Origin: JACDAN01 sp035265935
Lineage (GTDB): Bacteria > Actinomycetota > Thermoleophilia > Gaiellales > Gaiellaceae
DNA: 10,650 bases
Direction of reading: 5' to 3'
Assembly (NCBI GenBank): GCA_035265935.1
Contig: DATFOC010000029.1
Coordinates: 1 to 10,650 of the forward strand
The notes under the pieces are model-generated. The model ran no database searches. It saw only the letters and a program-made list of their open reading frames with translations, and was not told the DNA's origin. This document shows positions 6,520 to 10,650 of the stretch, one piece after another. Positions within the stretch are counted from its first letter, which is position 1. Every line of letters starts with the position of its first letter. Both the position numbers and the translations under genes were made by a program.

Positions 6520-7197
6520 CTAGTCCCTCGGATGGATGTTTTTTGGCGGTCCGGTGTACTCGCCGACCATCACGCAGTTCGTATGTCTGCCTCTACAAAA
6601 ACTCAGCGTTCCTCCCCGTGAGCCGTCGCACTCGGTGCCCGGTGGCGGCTCTGGCATCGCTTCGGCTTCCTCGGGCGTGGTCGCCACGTTCGGGTCGGGC
6701 AGGTGATCGTCCGTGCACACAGGCAGCGACGTGTTACTCATGTGGAGGTCGTCCGGTCGTACCTCGTGTGCCTGGTGCCCTGTCGCCAGCGCTTCCAGGA
6801 ACAGCTCGGCGGCAAGGACTACGTCGGCATCGCACTCGACGCCCCTCATCGCCGCGAGGAGCGTCCTCTCCGCCTCCTCGAGCGTCGGCACCTTTGGGAG
6901 CGAAGGCACATCGGTGGGCCGGGGACAGACAAGGCGCGTTTGCGCCCCACAGTCCACGCCCCTAAACGCAGCGCGGAGCGCCGCCTCCGCCTTCTCTCGT
7001 GTCGTCAAGCCTGCCCGCCGGGGGCAGAGCGGCATGTCCTTCCTGACAGCTCGATCGCGTTGCGGGCCACTAGCCTGTTCGGCTTTCGCGTCCGGTTCAG
7101 GTGCCACCGACTGCTCCGCTGTTCCACAGCCAGAAGCCAGCCCGACGACCACGATCGTGGCTGTGAGCACGTGCGACTTGATCTTCCGGTCTTTCAG
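6520..7197 (-). CDS. Cysteine-rich repeat lipoprotein, probable CTG start
   Basis: 225 residues if translation starts at CTG 7197. That start gives a basic N-region (KDRKIK), a hydrophobic stretch and the lipobox LASGC, with Cys24 as the lipidated residue. GGGAGG lies 6 bases upstream. The nearest standard start, GTG 7170, removes the whole charged region and has a poorer ribosome site. Extending to 7326 would overlap the SIMPL gene by 98 bases. The mature part has eight further cysteines and a loose threefold repeat: a start [LV]C (58, 91, 161), a T-x-E-E-A-E type helix, and an end G-[VT]-[DE]-C (83, 122, 190). A final FCRGRHTNC has Cys201 and Cys208. Likely anchored outside the membrane with disulfides. 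Gene order suggests co-transcription with the SIMPL gene. No known family recognised. Confidence 0.75.
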   Translation of the reverse strand: MKDRKIKSHVLTATIVVVGLASGCGTAEQSVAPEPDAKAEQASGPQRDRAVRKDMPLCPRRAGLTTREKAEAALRAAFRGVDCGAQTRLVCPRPTDVPSLPKVPTLEEAERTLLAAMRGVECDADVVLAAELFLEALATGHQAHEVRPDDLHMSNTSLPVCTDDHLPDPNVATTPEEAEAMPEPPPGTECDGSRGGTLSFCRGRHTNCVMVGEYTGPPKNIHPRD

Positions 7198-7228
7198 GAG
7201 GTGCCTCCCGAACGCGTGACGCGTGCTG

Positions 7229-7906
7229 CTACGAGATCGCGAAGGTGACGGTGACGGTCGCGTAGACGTCTCGGCTCGGGGCCTCGGGTCTCGGGTACTG
7301 GCCGGGCCCGTAGATGATCGGCCCAAGGGGCACGTCGGTTCGGCGCTCGTCGATCGTGAGCGCAGGCCCGAGCGTGACTCCGGCCTTCGCCGCGAGCCGC
7401 TTGGCCTTCTCGACGGCGTCGTTGTATCCGTCGGCCAGCGCGCGCCGCGCCAACTCCTTCGAGGCTTCCTCCGAGGCGACGGGTCCGAAGATCTGCGTCA
7501 CACCGGCGGCGCGGACGCGATCGAGGACCGTGGCGGCGCGCTGAACATCCGAAACCGCGAGCTCGATCTTCGTCGAGGCCTCGAAGCCGCGCAGGCTCAC
7601 CCGCTCGTCCCGTGCAATCGCCGCGTCGAGCGACATCTCGCCCGTCTGGAAGTCGGTGATGCCGGCGGCGCGAAGAGTCGACCGCGTTCGGCCGACCGCG
7701 GCCGCCGCATTCCGCAGCGCCGTGCGCGCGCGCTCGTGCTCGACGCTGACGACGAGCGTCCACTCGCCTGGAAGACCCTCCGGCTCGGCCTCGCCGCTTC
7801 CGACGACGGTGACCGTGCGTATGTCCGGCGTTGCAGCGGCGGCCGGCAAGGCGAGGACGGCCATGAGCACGAGGCCGAACGCTGCGACTTTTAGGCGGGA
7901 CGTCAT
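7229..7906 (-). CDS. SIMPL-domain (DUF541, YggE-type) secreted protein
   Basis: 225 residues. A Sec signal peptide is evident: SRLK, a hydrophobic core (about 7-20) and PAAAA as likely cleavage site near residue 25. The mature protein shows the SIMPL/DUF541 pattern: RTVTVVGSGEAEPEGLPGEW near the start, LRAAGITDFQTGEMSLDA (78-95), a central GFEASTKIELAVSD, ALADGYNDAVEKAKRLAAKAGVTLG (156-180) and the terminal strand DVYATVTVTFAIS. The E. coli member YggE is periplasmic and linked to oxidative stress tolerance; the biochemical role is unclear. ATG 7906 follows GAGGGGTTAAGGAAT, giving one or two usable ribosome sites. It is upstream of the cysteine-rich lipoprotein by 31 bases, so the pair probably forms an operon for exported proteins. 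Confidence 0.93.
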   Translation of the reverse strand: MTSRLKVAAFGLVLMAVLALPAAAATPDIRTVTVVGSGEAEPEGLPGEWTLVVSVEHERARTALRNAAAAVGRTRSTLRAAGITDFQTGEMSLDAAIARDERVSLRGFEASTKIELAVSDVQRAATVLDRVRAAGVTQIFGPVASEEASKELARRALADGYNDAVEKAKRLAAKAGVTLGPALTIDERRTDVPLGPIIYGPGQYPRPEAPSRDVYATVTVTFAIS

Positions 7907-8158
7907 ATTCCTTAACCCCTCCCCTCACCCTTGCGACGGGGATACGCACGGTTTTGCCGCGGTGTCACGTTCCAGAATACGACGCTTCTTCCGGCGTGCC
8001 TAGAGGGACAGCCCGCCAATGCGGTCCTCGATCTAGCCCGGCTCGACCACCAGCAAACCGCTCGGCGGATCTCACGTTCCGTCGATAGGGCGAGGGCTTC
8101 GGGGACCTGACGCCGACGGGGTGTCGGCGGAGTTGCCTCGCACTGACCTTCAGCGCAC

Positions 8159-8419
8159 GTGTCACCGGGCGACCGATCCGGGCAGGTCCTCAACGACAAG
8201 CGCCGGCGGCTGATCCGCGTCGTCGTCACGGACACGAGAATGCGCTACGTCTGCTCGGCGGTCAGCGGGATCTTGTCGCCCTGCCGCCAGTTGAGCGCCG
8301 AGCTCCGGAACGTCGGCGGGTCGGCGGGTGAGCCGTCCGTCCGCTGGAGCCTGAAGTGGTACATCCTGTCCTCCGTTCCGGGACCAGACGGCCGCCCGAA
8401 TCTCCACGCGAGCGGCTGA
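8159..8419 (+). CDS. Unrecognised small protein with strong codon bias
   Basis: 86 codons from GTG 8159. About nine in ten end in G or C, while second positions are much more mixed, the pattern of true coding sequence here. Alternative frames over the same bases give Arg/Ser/Gly-rich shadow products. The product has a basic start (DKRRRLIRVVVTD), a middle with two cysteines (YVCSAVSGILSPCRQ) and an end rich in Trp/Tyr (RWSLKWYIL). I recognise no family. No ribosome site precedes the GTG and an in-frame stop lies 4 codons upstream, so it may be the surviving 3' part of a decayed gene whose 5' end lay in 7907-8158. It converges on the - gene ending at 8460. Confidence 0.45.
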   Translation: MSPGDRSGQVLNDKRRRLIRVVVTDTRMRYVCSAVSGILSPCRQLSAELRNVGGSAGEPSVRWSLKWYILSSVPGPDGRPNLHASG

Positions 8420-8459
8420 CCTGCCGTAGTTTCGTCGAGGGGTCGGGTCGGGGACCGTC

Positions 8460-8657
8460 CTAGGCTTCCTCTACGGCGCAGATGAGGCGCCGGTCGGTGT
8501 CTCTGTATTCCGTCTCCTCGAGGAGCCTCACGCGTAGCGTGCGCCCCTCGTACTCAAAGCGGTCGTTGACATCGTAGGAAACGCCCGAGGGTGAGACATG
8601 TTCGCGGCGAGTCACACCGCCTTGAGGCTCGAGGATCTCCAGCTCGTAGACCGGCAT
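8460..8657 (-). CDS. Small beta-rich hypothetical protein
   Basis: 65 residues. ATG 8657 is preceded by GGAGG at a 7-base spacing. The sequence alternates polar and hydrophobic residues (YELEILEP, HVSPSGVSYDVNDRFEYEGR, TLRVRLLEE, RRLICAVEEA), as expected for a single small beta-barrel of five or so strands. The YDVNDRFEYEGRTLRVR segment resembles the 'ligand strand, turn, strand' pattern of short actinobacterial proteins of unknown function. No membrane segment or signal. It is divergent from a similar-looking gene at 8906, with which it shares the 248-bp control region. Function unknown. Confidence 0.8.
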   Translation of the reverse strand: MPVYELEILEPQGGVTRREHVSPSGVSYDVNDRFEYEGRTLRVRLLEETEYRDTDRRLICAVEEA

Positions 8658-8830
8658 TTCAAACCTCCGCAGCTCGCTGACCGTTATGGCCGAAGTTCAC
8701 TCCCCAGGGGCCGCCGCGCCGCAACGGTTGCTCCCTAAGCAGTCCCACCGGATAACGGGGAAACCGTCGTCCGGTTACGCCCTCCGCCGCTAATTCAAAC
8801 CTGACACCTGGAAGCACAGCGGTTCGCGAC

Positions 8831-8856
8831 GTTTAGCTCAAGCTGCGGTTGGGGAA
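8831..8856 (+). promoter_or_regulatory. Possible stress-sigma-like promoter before the 8906 gene
   Basis: GTTT (8831-8834) is followed after 16 bases by GGGGAA (8851-8856), a poorer match to GTTT...GGGTAT than the site at 3617-3641. It is placed about 50 bases before ATG 8906, so the leader length is reasonable. A still weaker - strand match (GTTT revcomp at 8761-8764, GGGACT revcomp at 8741-8746) faces the 8657 gene. Confidence 0.3.
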
Positions 8857-8905
8857 ATCTTAGGAGGGAGGGCTTCCGGCCTCACCTGCGGAGAGACTGC
8901 GGCGC

Positions 8906-9151
8906 ATGCGGTACTGGATCTGCGATATATCAGGCTCCGGCGCTGAAAGCCGGTTCGAGATGGATTTCGAGGAGCCTCCGGCTGAGGGCAGTGTCATCGC
9001 TCCCGGAAGGCTGGTCTACCGCATCAGCGCAATCGTGCGGCTTCCGAGCGAAACCTCACCGGGAGTGATTGAAGTCGAGCGGGTAGCCGAACGGCAGCAA
9101 ATGCCTGCCGGCGCGGGGGCTTCTTACCGCCCCACCACTGATCCTCATTAG
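8906..9151 (+). CDS. Small beta-rich hypothetical protein, divergent partner
   Basis: 81 residues from ATG 8906, with GGAGAG about 10 bases upstream. The core alternates as short strands: RYWICDISG, SRFEMDFEEPPAEGSVIAPG, LVYRISAIVRLPS, GVIEVERVAE. The tail (about 66-81) is Gly/Ala/Pro-rich and probably disordered. Order of strands and size resemble the product of the divergent 8460-8657 gene, but identity is too low to claim homology by eye. Soluble, no signal peptide. It probably heads a small + transcript with the 46-residue ORF starting 5 bases after its stop. Function unknown. Confidence 0.78.
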   Translation: MRYWICDISGSGAESRFEMDFEEPPAEGSVIAPGRLVYRISAIVRLPSETSPGVIEVERVAERQQMPAGAGASYRPTTDPH

Positions 9152-9155
9152 AACC

Positions 9156-9296
9156 GTGCTCAAGGGCCTGTGGATTTGGCGTCGGAAGCGACGGCGGGGC
9201 GCGCTGACTCGGGAGGAGCTTGCCGCCCAGGAAGAGGAAGCGAAGCGCATCCTCTACTCGCAAGACACCATTAGTGTGCGACGCGGCCGCCGCTAG
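9156..9296 (+). CDS. 46-residue basic helical small protein
   Basis: GTG 9156 begins 5 bases after the preceding stop and runs to TAG 9296. The product starts hydrophobic/basic (LKGLWIWRRKRRRG), continues as an amphipathic acidic helix (LTREELAAQEEEAKRILYSQ) and ends RRGRR. Most codons end in G or C. The charge separation and LTxEELAAQ motif look like a genuine small protein of the kind common in high-GC actinobacteria, though I cannot name a family. There is no good ribosome site (ATTAGAACC), so translation would depend on coupling to the upstream gene. Confidence 0.5.
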   Translation: MLKGLWIWRRKRRRGALTREELAAQEEEAKRILYSQDTISVRRGRR

Positions 9297-9318
9297 CCGG
9301 CGTCACCGACCCTAACGC

Positions 9319-9678
9319 TCAGATCGGGACACCCGTTAATGGCGCGAGGACGGCTCCACGACCCGGCCCCACCGGAACGCTAGAAACGCCCGAATGCGTG
9401 GCCGCCAGATGACCGTTACGGACGTGGCCGCGACCGCAAGCGAGGGGCGACGCACTCCGCAGAAGCCACAGGTACCGCACTAGCCGCAGCTGCAACTCCG
9501 AATCCAAACGTCGCCTGTCGCCAAACTCGCGATCGGCGCACCCTGGGCAGTACACAGCGACTTCCAGGTCGCCGTCGCCGTCCGCCACCGACGTGAGATA
9601 AGCACGCCAGCGGAACGCCTCTTCGACCGTCGCCGGCGGTGTCGCGCATTCCTCGCAGTTGAGCATTGGCCATTCCAT
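9319..9678 (-). CDS. Small zinc-ribbon-like protein
   Basis: 119 residues from ATG 9678, or 115 from ATG 9666. The first 55 residues are distinctive: NCEECATPP (Cys8, Cys11), FRWRAYLTSVADGDGDLEVAV, then YCPGCADREFGDRR (Cys44, Cys47). The paired CxxC knuckles indicate a structural zinc site. Short actinobacterial proteins of this type normally end soon after the EREFG-like motif. Here the frame continues for about 65 residues with poorer codon bias and a glycine/valine-rich end, so the C-terminal half may be read-through of a lost stop. GAGGA lies directly before 9678 and about 12 bases before 9666, so the exact start is unsettled. Function unknown; transcribed alone. Confidence 0.72.
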   Translation of the reverse strand: MEWPMLNCEECATPPATVEEAFRWRAYLTSVADGDGDLEVAVYCPGCADREFGDRRRLDSELQLRLVRYLWLLRSASPLACGRGHVRNGHLAATHSGVSSVPVGPGRGAVLAPLTGVPI

Positions 9679-9699
9679 TCCTCAATTCGAGAACGCGGG

Positions 9700-9785
9700 A
9701 ACGGTTTGGGCAGTTACGGCGAATCGTCTGCCTATCGCGTGGAGCGAGGGGGCCAGGCGTCGAGGCCTGGCCCCCTTCGTCGAGC
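9700..9785 (+). ncRNA. Candidate small structured RNA with terminator-like 3' hairpin
   Basis: Two hairpins follow each other. The first pairs GGCAG (9709-9713) with CTGCC (9728-9732) and ACG (9716-9718) with CGT (9725-9727) around GCGAAT. The second is a strong 12-bp stem (9747-9758 with 9765-9776). No gene ends just upstream on either strand, so the terminator-like hairpin has no protein-coding client. A short RNA is one reading; an orphan terminator or regulator for the downstream gene is another. Borders are approximate. Confidence 0.3.
9747..9776. terminator. 12-bp GC-rich hairpin, terminator-like
   Basis: AGGGGGCCAGGC (9747-9758) pairs perfectly with GCCTGGCCCCCT (9765-9776) around a 6-base loop GTCGAG. 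The + strand continues TTCGT, a weak U-rich tail. Orientation is uncertain, since no clear gene ends beside it. Confidence 0.6.
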
Positions 9786-9810
9786 CTGTGACGAACCGAA
9801 GCTAGGCGCT

Positions 9811-10006
9811 AGCGCCCTCGGGCCGTGGTGGTCCACCGGGCTCACCGTGTTCGTGAGTCTCTTCTGGGCGGCGTTTGTCCTAGTGCTCGTACCGAAACAA
9901 CTGGGCTTGCCCCTCTCCGTCCTGGCGACCGGATTCCCCGAGCTCGTGCTTACTGGTTGGCAGCGCTCTCGTGGGACTCGTGTGGGCCCTCGTCAAGGCG
10001 GTCTGA
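9811..10006 (+). pseudogene. Frameshifted small two-helix membrane protein gene
   Basis: One frame reads a hydrophobic segment from about 9823 (GPWW, STGLTVFVSLFWAAFVLVLV, PKQLGLPLSVLATGFPELVL). The next frame continues LVGSALVGLVWALVKAV and a TGA at 10004-10006. Both parts have coding-like third positions, and joined they make a natural two-helix membrane protein. The switch needs one extra base (or two missing) near 9943-9955. No good start codon is visible in the first frame downstream of the 9747-9776 hairpin, so the 5' end is also uncertain. It may be a true pseudogene, a sequencing or assembly error, or programmed frameshifting, the last being least likely. Function unknown. Confidence 0.5.
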
Positions 10007-10100
10007 ACCGTCACAGTCATGCGCGCAGCGCAGACGGCAGCGGTTCCGGCGGCGACCGTGCCTTAGAGCCGGCGGTCGAGCGAGCGGCGTGGCCCCGGCG

Positions 10101-10134
10101 TCGTGCGGCAGTCTTACCAAGAGACGTCGCACGA
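10101..10134. repeat. Imperfect inverted repeat just before the DUF899 ribosome site
   Basis: TCGTGCG (10101-10107) pairs with CGCACGA (10128-10134), and inside it GTCT (10111-10114) pairs with AGAC (10122-10125) around TACCAAG. It ends two bases before the ribosome site AGGAGG (10137-10142) of the next gene, suitable for an operator or a leader hairpin that affects translation. Confidence 0.35.
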
Positions 10135-10150
10135 ACAGGAGGCAGCCGCG

Positions 10151-10650
10151 ATGACGAATCACCAGATCGCCAGCCGCGAGGAATGGCAGGCGGCGCGCGA
10201 AGCGCTGTTGCAGCGGGAGAAGGAGCACACACGGATGGGCGACGAGCTCGCGCGCCAACGCCGCGAGCTGCCCTGGGTGCCGGTCGAGAAGGAGTACCGG
10301 TTGGAGACCGATGAGGGCGCGCGGACTCTGGCGGACCTCTTCGACGGTCGCTCCCAGCTCCTCGTCTACCACTTCATGTTCGGCCCGAGCTACGAGGCAG
10401 GTTGCCTGACGTGCTCGTCCATGGCGGACACCGTCGACGGGGCTCTCCCGCACCTTCACGCCCGCGACGTGACGATGATGTACGTCTCGCAGGCGCCGCT
10501 CGAGAAGCTGCAGGCGTACAGGCGGCGGATGGGCTGGAGCATGCCCTGGGCCTCGGCGGCGGACAGCGACTTCAACTTCGACTTCGGCTACTCACGCACC
10601 GAGAAGCAGACGCGCGAGGCGTTCGCGCCGATGCTCGAGGCGGGGGCGCC
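10151..10650 (+). CDS. DUF899 thioredoxin-like family protein, 5' part
   Basis: 166 codons are visible, and the gene continues beyond the window. ATG 10151 follows AGGAGG at a suitable distance. The pattern fits DUF899: an N-terminal helix (REEWQAAREALLQREKEHTR), the WVPVEKEYRLETDEG strand segment, LADLFDGRSQLLVYHFMFGP (about 61-80), then SYEAGCLTCSSMADTVDG with a CxxC pair in the thioredoxin-like position, MMYVSQAPLEKLQAYRRRMGW, and SDFNFDFGYSRT. Members are cytoplasmic, predicted redox or dithiol proteins with no settled reaction. The usual DUF899 length is about 220-260, so roughly a third is missing. Upstream lie an inverted repeat and a frameshifted gene, so it probably starts its own transcript. 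Confidence 0.93.
   Translation, partial: MTNHQIASREEWQAAREALLQREKEHTRMGDELARQRRELPWVPVEKEYRLETDEGARTLADLFDGRSQLLVYHFMFGPSYEAGCLTCSSMADTVDGALPHLHARDVTMMYVSQAPLEKLQAYRRRMGWSMPWASAADSDFNFDFGYSRTEKQTREAFAPMLEAGA

Noticed and set aside
7223..7894. 223-residue + ORF
   Set aside because: Antisense of the SIMPL gene, which has signal peptide, ribosome site and domain motifs.
7912..8235. 107-residue - ORF upstream of the SIMPL gene
   Set aside because: Arg/Ser-rich composition, no ribosome site, mixed third positions. It overlaps the better-biased + ORF at 8159.
9950..10459. 169-residue - ORF
   Set aside because: Antisense shadow of the DUF899 gene and the frameshifted membrane gene.

Overview
The window is GC-rich, gene-dense chromosomal DNA from an actinobacterium. 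The mix of small lineage-restricted families (CEC-x4-C proteins, YqjD/YqjE/DUF3618-like membrane proteins, short zinc-ribbon and beta-rich proteins) suggests a soil Thermoleophilia-type lineage. That placement rests on remembered family distribution and is not proven by the sequence. No insertion sequence, integrase, CRISPR array or rRNA was seen.

Layout: the last codons of a + strand gene are followed by tRNA-Asp(GUC) with a plausible promoter. On the - strand comes glgC (ADP-glucose pyrophosphorylase, glycogen synthesis). A perfect 14-bp hairpin then ends a four-gene - strand operon (1654-3581): a YqjD-like anchored coiled-coil protein, a YqjE-like holin-superfamily protein (PF07332 type), a DUF3618 protein and a small two-helix membrane protein. 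All four have Shine-Dalgarno sequences, and a stress-sigma-like promoter (GTTT, 15 nt, GGGTAC) lies upstream. A 604-bp divergent gap leads to a + strand operon (4186-5439) of two tandem paralogues with a CEC-x4-C motif plus a helical protein that may be ferritin-like.

The - strand then carries a small serine hydrolase of the phospholipase/carboxylesterase type, a cysteine-rich repeat lipoprotein that seems to start at CTG, and a secreted SIMPL-domain (DUF541) protein. The last two look like one operon for exported proteins. From about 7.9 to 9.7 kb there are only short genes: an unrecognised + ORF with very high GC3, two divergent small beta-rich proteins, a 46-residue ORF absent from length-filtered calls, and a zinc-ribbon protein.

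The right end has two consecutive hairpins (candidate small RNA), a frameshifted small membrane-protein gene, an inverted repeat, and the 5' part of a DUF899 thioredoxin-like gene that runs off the window.

No dramatic new defence or mobile system is evident. The most original elements are the cysteine-repeat lipoprotein with its non-canonical start, the stress-promoter/YqjDE-like operon, the CEC-x4-C paralogue operon, and the candidate structured RNA at 9.70-9.78 kb.
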